From the NCBI GenBank assembly GCA_937138625.1, contig CAKZPF010000003.1:1-64000 (forward strand): a stretch of 64,000 nucleotides of DNA. Direction: 5' to 3'. Positions 51,191 to 59,395 of the stretch are shown piece by piece. Every line of letters starts with the position of its first letter. The first letter of the stretch is position 1. Source of the DNA: an uncultured Caulobacteraceae bacterium. GTDB lineage: Bacteria > Pseudomonadota > Alphaproteobacteria > Caulobacterales > Caulobacteraceae. The position numbers and the translations under genes are program-made. The notes under the pieces were generated by a model. The model saw only the letters and a program-made list of their open reading frames with translations. It was not told the origin of the DNA and did not search any database.

Positions 51191-51901
51191 ATGTCTGGCG
51201 CGATCCCACACTCTGCATTTGTACGCGGGGATTTGTACGCTCTGCGTGATGAAATGCCCAAGAATTCTGTGGCCTTTGCTGCGGATCTTAATGGCGACGG
51301 TGTGCCTGATGTGGACGTGGCCACGTTTCACAGCATGCCGAGTTCTGAACAGATGAAACGGGGCGCGTCCTTCACGGGCTTTGTGGATATGTCTTATGCC
51401 ATGGGGCGGGCCAACACCAATGGCACCATTGGCCTTGGTCCGCGCCAGGAGACACTGGAGACAGAAATGGGGCCGAGCACACTGTCCGGGGGTGTGGTAT
51501 ATGAAAATCACCTGGCCACGCGTTTGGATTTGAATGGGGATGGTTTAGAGGATCTGGTCACCATCGCCTTTCGGCCCTCTTATCAATATTATGAAAACAC
51601 CAGCCGCCACACCGGTCGTTTTGAGGATGTGATCTCGCATTCCGCCTATACCAATATGCGTGGAGAGCCAAAGACCCAACCGGCAGCGGCCACAATTCGT
51701 GCTGTGCTGGATGCAGGCGTGGCGCCGGTGCATACCCTGCACAATGGCAAGGATATGAACGGTGATCGTGTGGTGGACACGTCCTTGAAAGCCGTCGACG
51801 CCCCCTTATCACCCAGTCTGATTGATTTGAGCACTGTGCTTTCAATTGAAGATATAAAGCCGTCGACAACCCATAAAATCACACCATTGATCACGAAATA
51901 A
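51191..51901 (+). CDS. calcium-loop (DxNxDG) repeat protein, paralogue 2 of 3
   Basis: 236 residues. Same architecture as the neighbours: PKNSVAFAADLNGDGVPD (first loop 32-40), DLNGDGLED (113-121), DMNGDRVVD (third loop, Arg for Gly) and the C-terminal HKITPLITK. No signal peptide or membrane segment. It begins 5 bases after gene 1 and has no good Shine-Dalgarno, suggesting translational coupling. Function unknown. Confidence 0.76.
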   Translation: MSGAIPHSAFVRGDLYALRDEMPKNSVAFAADLNGDGVPDVDVATFHSMPSSEQMKRGASFTGFVDMSYAMGRANTNGTIGLGPRQETLETEMGPSTLSGGVVYENHLATRLDLNGDGLEDLVTIAFRPSYQYYENTSRHTGRFEDVISHSAYTNMRGEPKTQPAAATIRAVLDAGVAPVHTLHNGKDMNGDRVVDTSLKAVDAPLSPSLIDLSTVLSIEDIKPSTTHKITPLITK

Positions 51902-51911
51902 CGGAGGGGAT

Positions 51912-52655
51912 ATGTCAGGGGGAACACACGCAAAGATTGCTAATCAAAGCGTCTTTAATGGCCAAAGCCTGGAAAACTTGGCGGAGCAACTGCCTCAGAA
52001 CAGTGTGGGGTTTGCCGCGTATTTGGATGGGGATGATGTGCCGGATCTGGTGGTGGCCAATTTCCATTACATGGTGGCGGATCAGTACCATGATGGGGTC
52101 ACCCTAAACGATGATTTTCAGCAGTTTGTCACCTTTCAATATGCTTATGGCCGGGCCACCGAGGACGGGTCCTATGATCTGGGGCCTTTGACCAATGCGT
52201 ATTTCAACACGGCCGACCCCTATGCCACTGCGCCCGACCTTTATATGACCGACGAGGGCCTGTTCGTAAGCCCGTCCTTTGACCTGGATGGTGGTGGGCT
52301 GGCTGAGATCACATTGGTGCAGTTTACGCCGCCCATACCCGAACTTCCGATGGGGCCACAGCCCAGGGGCTTGGGAGAGGGGAAATCCTATGGTGAATTA
52401 GGCTATTACAACCGACACAGTCGTCACCATCAGATGACCAAGGCCGAAGCCCAAATTGGTGCGATTTCGGCTCGCGATCGTGCCGTGGAGCAATCGGATC
52501 GGGGGCTGGATTACAATCGTGATGGCGTAGCGGATGCGGAACTCAATCCGCCTTTGCGTTCGCCCGGTGTGATCGACCTGACGGATCTGCAAATGGATAT
52601 GTCAGACTTGCAGTCTGATGTTACCCACCTGGTGACGCCGTTGCTGGTCAAGTGA
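51912..52655 (+). CDS. calcium-loop repeat protein, paralogue 3 of 3 with decayed loops
   Basis: 247 residues. The shared block PQNSVGFAAYLDGDDVPD aligns with the first loop of the others, but the first ligand is Tyr; the second loop is DLDGGGLAE and the third DYNRDGVAD is intact. The C-terminus HLVTPLLVK matches. A strong CGGAGGGG Shine-Dalgarno precedes the ATG. Its last 8 bases overlap the convergent lipB gene. Metal binding is probably weaker than in its paralogues. Confidence 0.74.
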   Translation: MSGGTHAKIANQSVFNGQSLENLAEQLPQNSVGFAAYLDGDDVPDLVVANFHYMVADQYHDGVTLNDDFQQFVTFQYAYGRATEDGSYDLGPLTNAYFNTADPYATAPDLYMTDEGLFVSPSFDLDGGGLAEITLVQFTPPIPELPMGPQPRGLGEGKSYGELGYYNRHSRHHQMTKAEAQIGAISARDRAVEQSDRGLDYNRDGVADAELNPPLRSPGVIDLTDLQMDMSDLQSDVTHLVTPLLVK

Positions 52656-53307
52656 TCGTCTGGACAGAGCCGAAATGACGTTCAAAGGTTTGGCGTAGGG
52701 CCTGATCCACCTCGGCCATGGTCACGGGCCTGCCCAGATCATGCAGACTGGTGACGCCGTGATCACGGATGCCGCAGGGCACGAATTCGGTAAAGGCCCC
52801 CAGGTTAGGGTTCACGTTCAGGCTGATGCCGTGATAGCTGACCCATTTGCGCACCTTTACGCCAAGGGCGGCGATTTTGGCCTCTGAGCCATCGGGTTTT
52901 GCCACCCAAACCCCAATGCGACCTTCGCGGCGTTCACCTACCACATCAAACTGGGCCAGGGTGTCGATGATCCAGGCCTCGAGGGTTTGGACATATTTTC
53001 GGATATCCTTTTCCCGTTCAGCCAAATTCAGCATCACATAGGCCACCCGCTGGCCCGGCCCATGATAGGTCAGCTGGCCACCGCGATCGGTTTCCATGAC
53101 CGGTATATTTGTTTTGATCAGGTCACTGCGCTTGCCGGTGATGCCTTGGGTGATGACGGGGCTGTGTTCCAACACCCACACGCTTTCGGGCGCGTTGCCA
53201 TTTTGGATTGCCAGCACATGCGCCTGCATGCGGGCCAAGATCTCGGCATAGGGCTGGTGGCCGCTCAGCGCTTGCCAGACGGCTGATTTTTTATCGTCTC
53301 GGTGCAT
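52648..53307 (-). CDS. lipB: octanoyl-[acyl-carrier-protein]:protein octanoyltransferase
   Basis: 219 residues. LipB motifs EHSPVITQGITGK, DRGGQLTYHGPGQ, KIAALGVKVRKWVSYHG (catalytic Lys) and FVPCGIRDHGVTSL (catalytic Cys) are present. It moves octanoate from ACP to lipoyl domains. Convergent with the calcium-loop cluster and divergent from fliN. Confidence 0.96.
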   Translation of the reverse strand: MHRDDKKSAVWQALSGHQPYAEILARMQAHVLAIQNGNAPESVWVLEHSPVITQGITGKRSDLIKTNIPVMETDRGGQLTYHGPGQRVAYVMLNLAEREKDIRKYVQTLEAWIIDTLAQFDVVGERREGRIGVWVAKPDGSEAKIAALGVKVRKWVSYHGISLNVNPNLGAFTEFVPCGIRDHGVTSLHDLGRPVTMAEVDQALRQTFERHFGSVQTIT

Positions 53308-53349
53308 ATTTTAACTCTCAGGAAACGGATTTGGCCACAGAATGGACCC

Positions 53350-53604
53350 ATGGGTAAAGCACAAATCGATGAAGTGAATGTGGAAATCGCCATCGTCTTG
53401 GGGCGAAGCATGATTCCCATGCAACAGCTGTTGCGGATGGGTCGTGGGGCGGTGATCCCGCTTGAGACCTCCGAGACCGACAAGGTCTGGATTTTGGCCA
53501 ACAATCACCCCATCGCGCGTGGGGACGTGATTGTGCAAAACGAACGCATCGCCGTCAGCGTCACCGACGCAGCCGATGTCTATGACTATTACGCTCAGGA
53601 ATAG
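53350..53604 (+). CDS. fliN: FliN/SpoA-domain flagellar switch protein, standalone
   Basis: 84 residues covering a single SpoA domain: VNVEIAIVLGRSMIPMQQLL, MGRGAVIPLE and NNHPIARGDVIVQNERIAVSVTD. FliN forms the C-ring of the flagellar motor. It lacks the N-terminal part of longer FliN proteins. No other flagellar gene is near, so it is an orphan copy or a gene outside the main flagellar cluster. ATG 53350 is chosen from the domain start; upstream in-frame codons overlap the lipB start. Confidence 0.85.
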   Translation: MGKAQIDEVNVEIAIVLGRSMIPMQQLLRMGRGAVIPLETSETDKVWILANNHPIARGDVIVQNERIAVSVTDAADVYDYYAQE

Positions 53605-53682
53605 TCGCGCCCATCTGATCTAGAAAACGCTTCACAAGCTGGGGCAAGTTTGCTAACGCCTAACCCTCTGGCCAAGGGCTAT

Positions 53683-53767
53683 GCGGTCGTGGCGGAATTG
53701 GTAGACGCGCAGCGTTGAGGTCGCTGTGGGGCAACCCGTGGAAGTTCGAGTCTTCTCGACCGCACCA
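53683..53767 (+). tRNA. tRNA-Leu (anticodon GAG)
   Basis: 85 nt with encoded CCA. Acceptor GCGGTCG pairs with CGACCGC, the long class-II variable arm (TGTGGGGCAACCCGT) is present, and anticodon loop TTGAGGT gives GAG at 53717-53719. Confidence 0.97.
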
Positions 53768-53774
53768 TTATTTC

Positions 53775-54035
53775 GTTCGCGGCACCTCATTTCATTCGGG
53801 CCTCCACGGGGGCGGCTATCGCCGACGCACAGTCGTGCGCGCCACGGCGTTGCCGTGGGCAATGTGTGTTCGCGGCACCTCATTTCATTCGGGCCTCCAC
53901 CGGGTATCCACGGGGGCGATTGATTTTGTTTCGGCATTTCGAACCGAAAACCGGCTTCCATTCTCACGCACCCTTGGGACATGCTTTTTCTTAAATGCCT
54001 TCATCGCCGACGCACAGTCGTGCGCGCCACGGCGT
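53775..54035. repeat. tRNA-Leu-linked triple-hairpin repeat, one intact and one interrupted copy
   Basis: The intact copy (53775-53858) starts GTTCGCGGCA, has ATTCGG and GCCTCCACGGGGGCGGC, then hairpins CGGC/GCCG (53813-53824), CGCAC/GTGCG (53826-53839) and CCACGGC/GCCGTGG (53842-53858). The second copy is split: its first 33 bp (53868-53900) are identical to 53775-53807, and 33 bp identical to 53818-53850 recur at 54003-54035, with about 100 unrelated bases between. The 363-bp gap 53768-54130 contains no supported gene. Confidence 0.82.
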
Positions 54036-54130
54036 AAGCCTGGCAAGCTACGGGCGTGATCGGCGCTTGCCACCGGGCGGGGTGTGGTATAGCCATGATG
54101 TATCCTTTTGCCCCCACGCCCAGGTGATTG

Positions 54131-55588
54131 ATGACGGACACAAAACCCGACAGCCAAAAGCCAGACCCAGATAATGTGTCCAATGCGGACGGCGACCGGG
54201 GCCCGACCGAGGCAGAAACCCTCGAATCCATTGCGCGCTTTGAAGGGCCGGGCCTAAGCGGAGATTTTGTCGAGCTCGTTGAGCAAGCCCTGTATGATGA
54301 AAATCAACAGCGGCTAGATGTGCTGCTGTCGGCGCTTGATCCCGAAGATATTGCTGATTTGCTAGGCTTTATCAGTGTGGGCGACCGCCGTCAGGTTTTG
54401 GCGGTTCTGGATCGTGATGCCCTGGGCGAGGTCCTGCCCGAACTTGACGAAGGGGTCCGAGAAGAGGTCTTGGCCCTTGTCGAGCCTCGTCAGATTGCCG
54501 AGGTCATCGAGGATCTAGAATCCGATGATGCGGCCCTGCTGGTCGAAGATCTGGGCAGCGCGCAACGCGCCGAAGTTCTGGCGGCCGTCGACCCGGAAGA
54601 GCGCGCGGTGATCGAAAGCGCCTTGGGCTATGAAGAGGACTCGGTTGGCCGCATGATGCGCCGCGAGATCTTCGCCGCCCCCGATTTCTGGACCGTCGGC
54701 CAGGTCATTGATCATATGCGTGAGCACGGCGAGGAGCTGCCGGAAAAATTCTATGAAATCTATGTGGTTGACCCCAAGCTGCACCCGATCGGTGCGGTTT
54801 CAGCGGATCAGATCTTGCGCAAGCCCCGCGCCACGCCACTGAGTGCGATTTTGGAAGAAGACGCCCAGGTCGTGAGCGTGAACACGCCCGAAGCCGACGT
54901 GGCCTATATCTTCGAGAAATATCACCTGTTTGCCGCCGGTGTTGTTGATGAAGATGGTCGCCTGGTGGGACAGATCACTGTGGATGACGTTCTGGATGTG
55001 ATGCAAGAGCAAAACCGCCGTTCGGCATTGTCCATGGCGGGGGTGACCGGCAGCGGCCGGAACGTCAGCATTTTGGGCACCACGCGTTCGCGGTTTTGGT
55101 GGCTGTTGGTCAATCTGTTCACCGCTGTGTTGTCGGCCTGGGTGATTTCCTGGTTCGAAGACGACATCGCCCGCATTGCCATTTTGGCCGCCCTTGCGCC
55201 GGTCGTGGCCTCTATGGGGGGGAACGCAGGCGCGCAAACCATGACGGTTGTGGTGCGCGCCCTGGCCACCAAGGAACTGACCTCGGCCAACACCTGGCGC
55301 ACCTTGGGCCGCGAAACCACGGTGGGGGTCATCAATGGCATTATGTTTGCAGCCTTGACGGCGGCGGTCGTGATCCTGTGGCGTCATGATACACGTTTGG
55401 CGTTTGTGATCGCGGTGGCTATGGTGGCTAATCACATTGCGGCGGCTGTGGCGGGGGCGATAATCCCCATCGGGTTGTCGAGGGCAAAGGTCGATCCGGC
55501 GGTGTCATCGACGGTATTCGTAACAACAGTGACGGATATTGTCGGATTTTTCGCTTTTTTGGCACTGGCGAGCCTGATGCTCTTGTAA
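54131..55588 (+). CDS. mgtE: MgtE magnesium transporter
   Basis: 485 residues. Acidic N domain with repeated LxxL-type helices (residues 40-150), a CBS pair (about 165-290, e.g. GQITVDDVLDVM) and five C-terminal membrane helices with the selectivity segment ASMGGNAGAQTMTVVVR. A Mg2+ channel gated by cytosolic Mg2+. ATG 54131 is preferred to the adjacent TTG. Confidence 0.95.
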   Translation: MTDTKPDSQKPDPDNVSNADGDRGPTEAETLESIARFEGPGLSGDFVELVEQALYDENQQRLDVLLSALDPEDIADLLGFISVGDRRQVLAVLDRDALGEVLPELDEGVREEVLALVEPRQIAEVIEDLESDDAALLVEDLGSAQRAEVLAAVDPEERAVIESALGYEEDSVGRMMRREIFAAPDFWTVGQVIDHMREHGEELPEKFYEIYVVDPKLHPIGAVSADQILRKPRATPLSAILEEDAQVVSVNTPEADVAYIFEKYHLFAAGVVDEDGRLVGQITVDDVLDVMQEQNRRSALSMAGVTGSGRNVSILGTTRSRFWWLLVNLFTAVLSAWVISWFEDDIARIAILAALAPVVASMGGNAGAQTMTVVVRALATKELTSANTWRTLGRETTVGVINGIMFAALTAAVVILWRHDTRLAFVIAVAMVANHIAAAVAGAIIPIGLSRAKVDPAVSSTVFVTTVTDIVGFFAFLALASLMLL

Positions 55589-55640
55589 TTTTCGCGTTAC
55601 AGGATTAATAATGTGCGCTTAGCCTGACATTCGTGTATCA

Positions 55641-55660
55641 ATGTGTCGAAACCGACACAT
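55641..55660. other. palindrome between mgtE and the SpmX-like gene
   Basis: ATGTGTCG (55641-55648), loop AAAC, CGACACAT (55653-55660), then AATTTTA. An eight-pair stem 25 bp before the next start. It could be a weak mgtE terminator or a regulator site for the downstream gene. Confidence 0.5.
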
Positions 55661-55685
55661 AATTTTAAGAAACGGAAACTTGTCT

Positions 55686-57584
55686 ATGACTGATCGACTG
55701 AAAATCTCTCGCAAAGGTCTTGAGCTTATCAAAGGGTTTGAAGGCTTCCGCCCCCAAGCCACCAAATTGGCCAATGGCAATTGGATTGTGGGATATGGTC
55801 ACACCCGTTCAGCCCACGAAGGCAAGGCTGTCAGCGAAAGCGACGCCGAGTCCTTGTTGCAATATGATCTGCAAGAGATTGAAAACGCAGTCAATTCCCG
55901 TGTTTTGACCCCGATCAGTCAGAACCAATTTGATGCTTTGGTCTCGTTTGTGTTCAACATTGGCGTTTCCAATTTTGAGACATCAGACGTGCTGCGCAAC
56001 CTGAACGAGGGTCATGTGCTGCGCGCCGCCGAGGGCATGGAGAAATGGCGCAAAGCCCGCGTGGGTGGTGATCTGTTGATTGTCGATGCCTTGGTGCGTC
56101 GCCGTGCCGCCGAGAAATCCTTGTTCTTGACCCCCGATGCGGGGCACCGTGCGGCCTCGAGCTTTGAAGTGCGTCCGGCCATGGACCTGAACATCGAAGC
56201 CGAAGACTTGGACGAAGCCCCGAGCCGCGACAGCGGTGTCGTTGAGGGCAGCCTGGCCCCAGCCGCGCCTGCCCAGCCCATCGTTGAAACCTCTGCATCC
56301 ACGACCCAAAGCCCGAGTGCCAAACGTGATGATGAGGATCAGAGCCGCGCAGAGACAACAGCAGAGACAGCCGCCAAGAAAGAGCCCGCGTCTGACCGCA
56401 ACCCGGATGCCAAGACTGAGGATACAAAAGACAAGAGTGTCAAGTCTGAGGACACCAAGGATGAAGGGCCACGCTTTGATGACCCCATCAGCCCGGCGCC
56501 CACAGGCGACATGCCGGCAGGCAAAGACAATGTGGTGACCCTGCACGACAAGTCCAGCGAAGCCAAGCCGTTGGCCTCAGGCGTCTCGAAGACCACCATG
56601 ACCGACAGCGAAACCGAGGTCATGGACCGTACGGCCGCTTCGGCTGAAACCGAAGCCACTGACGAAGAGGTGCCCGAAACCAGCCAAGAGGAAATCTTGG
56701 ACATCGTGCGTCGCATTCGGGAAATGACCCAAAACGCGCCTAAGGTTGCCACCTACTCAGAAGAGGAGTCTTCTGACACGGCGGTTGCGGAAGCCGTTGA
56801 GCCGGAGGCCCCCAGTGCCAGCGTGGCCAAGGTCGAGGCGAAAGAGGCACCAAAAGAGCCAACCCCGTCTGCGGTTCAGCAAAGTCCAGCCGTGGAAACG
56901 CCAAAATCTGATGATTCTCGCACGGAAAAGGCGGCATCGCATACTCCCAAAGAAAAAAAGCCCGTCAGCATGACGGTCAGCGATACGGTGCGCCCCTTGA
57001 CGGGATCAGGCTTCAAAATTCCTGAGGGTGTCACGCCTTCGCCAGCCCATCCGCCTGCGCCACAGCCGCAAACCCAGCCAAAACCGGAAACGGTGGTTGA
57101 GGAGTCGGTGATCGCCGTGCCGGCGATGTCCAAAGGGGCGGATCAGGGACCAGACCCGATGTTGGTTCCCGCTGCCCATGCGCGCGCTGATGACACGCCC
57201 AAGAAAAAGCCTGTTCAGGTCATCCGCCGCGACCCTGATGCGGAAATCCCTGCTGAAGGTCTGATGGCGCCAATGTTTGAAGGGGACGAGGTCTTTGATC
57301 TTAGCATTGTTCACGATGCGCCCCCCGTTAACACGGGCCAGGATGATATCATTTTCCTGGGCGACGATGTCAGCCGCTATACGGTTGTGGGGGCCTTGTT
57401 GGGCGCCTGCGGCATCGTGTTGGGAACGAAGAACTTGATGGGGGGCACCACTTCGGCTTTTGCTGGTGTGATTCCCCTGATGTTGGGTGTCTTGTTGCTA
57501 GCAGCGTCTGGGTATTTCATCTTCAAGAACTATCAAAAGTACACCGAACGCAACAGCAAACTGGGCAGCACCGCCAACGCCTAA
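55686..57584 (+). CDS. spmX: SpmX-like polar scaffold: degenerate GH24 muramidase, disordered linker, two C-terminal membrane helices
   Basis: 632 residues. Residues 1-150 are a phage-type lysozyme domain (LELIKGFEGFRPQ, GYGHT, FVFNIGVSNF). The catalytic Glu19 remains, but the positions of the catalytic Asp (Glu+9) and Thr (Glu+15) are Leu28 and Ile34, as I recall for SpmX. Residues 165-555 are a low-complexity acidic and Pro-rich linker. Two helices follow (about 566-585 and 593-613). This is the SpmX layout, where SpmX places the histidine kinase DivJ at the cell pole. There is no phage context. The start was chosen at the muramidase domain; upstream in-frame codons lie in the palindrome. 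Confidence 0.82.
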   Translation: MTDRLKISRKGLELIKGFEGFRPQATKLANGNWIVGYGHTRSAHEGKAVSESDAESLLQYDLQEIENAVNSRVLTPISQNQFDALVSFVFNIGVSNFETSDVLRNLNEGHVLRAAEGMEKWRKARVGGDLLIVDALVRRRAAEKSLFLTPDAGHRAASSFEVRPAMDLNIEAEDLDEAPSRDSGVVEGSLAPAAPAQPIVETSASTTQSPSAKRDDEDQSRAETTAETAAKKEPASDRNPDAKTEDTKDKSVKSEDTKDEGPRFDDPISPAPTGDMPAGKDNVVTLHDKSSEAKPLASGVSKTTMTDSETEVMDRTAASAETEATDEEVPETSQEEILDIVRRIREMTQNAPKVATYSEEESSDTAVAEAVEPEAPSASVAKVEAKEAPKEPTPSAVQQSPAVETPKSDDSRTEKAASHTPKEKKPVSMTVSDTVRPLTGSGFKIPEGVTPSPAHPPAPQPQTQPKPETVVEESVIAVPAMSKGADQGPDPMLVPAAHARADDTPKKKPVQVIRRDPDAEIPAEGLMAPMFEGDEVFDLSIVHDAPPVNTGQDDIIFLGDDVSRYTVVGALLGACGIVLGTKNLMGGTTSAFAGVIPLMLGVLLLAASGYFIFKNYQKYTERNSKLGSTANA

Positions 57585-57614
57585 GCTTGCTAGAAATCTG
57601 AATCAATAAAATCG

Positions 57615-57647
57615 CGCCCGGGGCTTGGTCCCGGGCGTTTTTCTTTT
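57615..57647 (+). terminator. rho-independent terminator after the SpmX-like gene
   Basis: CGCCCGGG (57615-57622), 7-nt loop, CCCGGGCG (57630-57637), then TTTTTCTTTT. Confidence 0.93.
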
Positions 57648-57681
57648 ATAAGGGACCCTGAGAAACAGGAGGCCCCTACCG

Positions 57682-58848
57682 ATGACCCCGAACGACAGCT
57701 TTATGAATTTTGGACTGGGTGAAACCGCCGATGCCATCCGCGATATGGTGGCGACCTTTTCGCAAAATGAAATTGCCCCCCTGGCTGAGGAGGTGGACCG
57801 CACCGACGAATTCCCCCGCCATCTGTGGCCAAAAATGGGCGAGCTAGGTTTACATGGCATCACTGTCCCCGAAGCTGACGGCGGTGCGGGTCTTGGCTAT
57901 CTGGAACATTGCCTGGCGGTTGAAGAAATCAGCCGGGCGTCGGCCTCGGTCGGTTTGTCGTACGGCGCGCATTCAAACCTGTGCATCAACCAAATTGCCC
58001 GCTGGGGCAATGACGAACAAAAGGCCAAATACCTGCCGAAACTGATTTCGGGCGAGCATCTGGGCGCTTTGGCCATGTCCGAGGCGGGTGCGGGCTCTGA
58101 TGTGGTTTCAATGGGCCTGAAGGCCGAGAAAAAGGGCGATCGTTATCTGCTGAATGGCAACAAGTTCTGGATCACCAATGGCCCGGACGCCGAGGTCTTG
58201 GTGGTCTATGCCAAAACCGACCCGACTGCGGGGCCCAAGGGCATCACGGCCTTCTTGATTGAAAAGGGCATGAAGGGCTTTGGCATTGCGCAGAAACTTG
58301 ACAAATTGGGGATGCGCGGCTCGCTGACCGGTGAGCTGGTGTTCGAAGACTGCGAAGTGCCCGAAGACAACATCATGGGGCCGCTGAACGGCGGCGTGAA
58401 GGTGTTGATGTCGGGTCTTGATTATGAGCGCGCCGTGCTGGCGGCAGGCCCCTTGGGCATTATGCAAGCGGCGCTCGATGTGGTCTTGCCGTTCGTGCGC
58501 GAGCGCAAACAGTTCGGCAAGCCCATTGGCTCGTTTCAATTGATGCAGGGTAAGGTTGCTGACATGTATGTGGCGCTGAACTCGGCGCGGGCTTATGTGT
58601 ATGCGGTGGCCCAGGCCTGTGATCGGGGCGAGACGGCACGCAAAGATGCCGCAGGCGCCATTTTGTTTGCCGCCGAAAGGGCCACCGAGGTCTCGTTACA
58701 AGCCATCCAAGCCTTGGGCGGTGCCGGATATCTGAACGAAAGCCCAGTGGGCCGTTTGCTTCGGGATGCCAAGCTTTATGAGATTGGGGCCGGAACCTCC
58801 GAGATCCGTCGCTATTTGATCGGGCGCGAACTGATCGGCGAGTCCTAG
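57682..58848 (+). CDS. ivd: isovaleryl-CoA dehydrogenase
   Basis: 388 residues, acyl-CoA dehydrogenase fold. The catalytic Glu in [18 protein letters not shown] is placed as in isovaleryl-CoA dehydrogenase, and [11 protein letters not shown] and [20 protein letters not shown] are family signatures. It oxidises isovaleryl-CoA in leucine breakdown, passing electrons to ETF. Followed after a gap by mccB, liuC and mccA on the same strand, which supports the leucine assignment. Confidence 0.93.
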   Translation: MTPNDSFMNFGLGETADAIRDMVATFSQNEIAPLAEEVDRTDEFPRHLWPKMGELGLHGITVPEADGGAGLGYLEHCLAVEEISRASASVGLSYGAHSNLCINQIARWGNDEQKAKYLPKLISGEHLGALAMSEAGAGSDVVSMGLKAEKKGDRYLLNGNKFWITNGPDAEVLVVYAKTDPTAGPKGITAFLIEKGMKGFGIAQKLDKLGMRGSLTGELVFEDCEVPEDNIMGPLNGGVKVLMSGLDYERAVLAAGPLGIMQAALDVVLPFVRERKQFGKPIGSFQLMQGKVADMYVALNSARAYVYAVAQACDRGETARKDAAGAILFAAERATEVSLQAIQALGGAGYLNESPVGRLLRDAKLYEIGAGTSEIRRYLIGRELIGES

Positions 58849-58867
58849 GTCGCTGCGCCAAACATAA

Positions 58868-58896
58868 AAAAAGCCCGGGGTGAGCCCGGGCTTTTT
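58868..58896. terminator. bidirectional terminator between ivd and the small minus-strand gene
   Basis: AAAAAGCCCGGG (58868-58879), loop GTGAG, CCCGGGCTTTTT (58885-58896). A-tract on one side and T-tract on the other make it work for both converging genes. Confidence 0.93.
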
Positions 58897-58913
58897 CTTA
58901 ATGTGTCGATGTC

Positions 58914-59291
58914 TTAGTTGATGGGGGTATAAACCTCAGCCTCTTTAGCGTAGGGGTGCACATGGGTGGTGCTGTGGCCCCACATCTCACCGCGGAATTG
59001 GGCTTCGTTATAATCCATGTCCAAAGGCATGGAGTTGGGGCTGATCATGCCGGCCTCTTTATAGGTAGCTTTGCTGCCATCAGCGGCAAAGACGGTTTCC
59101 GTATAGATGGTTGAGCCATGACCATCGTTGAATGTGAACTCGACCATCACATCGCCATTGGCCAAAACGGTTTCGTCGACATCCTGGCCATTGACGGTCA
59201 CTTGCTTGGTGGCGGTATCAAAGGCGATGCGCTCGTTGCCATTGTGTTGGGCGTCGTGGTTGATATTGAAATTGAAATTGACGGTGCTCAT
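58914..59291 (-). CDS. small orphan protein
   Basis: 125 residues, no family recognised. It looks strand-rich at the start (VNFNFNINHDAQ), with FTFNDGHGSTIYTETVF in the middle and a His-containing end (GHSTTHVHPY). No signal peptide. A GGGAGGAAACCT Shine-Dalgarno precedes ATG, and its own promoter lies at 59325-59353. It ends at a bidirectional terminator, so it is a single-gene unit. Confidence 0.8.
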   Translation of the reverse strand: MSTVNFNFNINHDAQHNGNERIAFDTATKQVTVNGQDVDETVLANGDVMVEFTFNDGHGSTIYTETVFAADGSKATYKEAGMISPNSMPLDMDYNEAQFRGEMWGHSTTHVHPYAKEAEVYTPIN

Positions 59292-59324
59292 AGGTTTCCT
59301 CCCTTATGTTCCTTAAGCAGCCGG

Positions 59325-59353
59325 AGCATAGGGCGAGGGACGGTATGCGTCAA
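59325..59353 (-). promoter_or_regulatory. promoter of the 58914-59291 gene
   Basis: Minus-strand TTGACG (59348-59353), 17-bp spacer, TATGCT (59325-59330), 34 bp before the start codon. One of the best sigma70-type matches in the window. Confidence 0.68.
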
Positions 59354-59395
59354 GTGGCGAACGAAATCATTCAGTTTTTGTGACAATGTTCCAGG

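Noticed and set aside
53653-53982. Minus-strand open frame covering tRNA-Leu
   Set aside because: It is antisense to the tRNA and the repeat elements, with internal duplication that follows the repeats.
55686-57584. Phage endolysin or prophage remnant
   Set aside because: Catalytic Asp and Thr positions are lost, two C-terminal helices and a long linker are present, and no phage genes are nearby; SpmX-like is the better reading.
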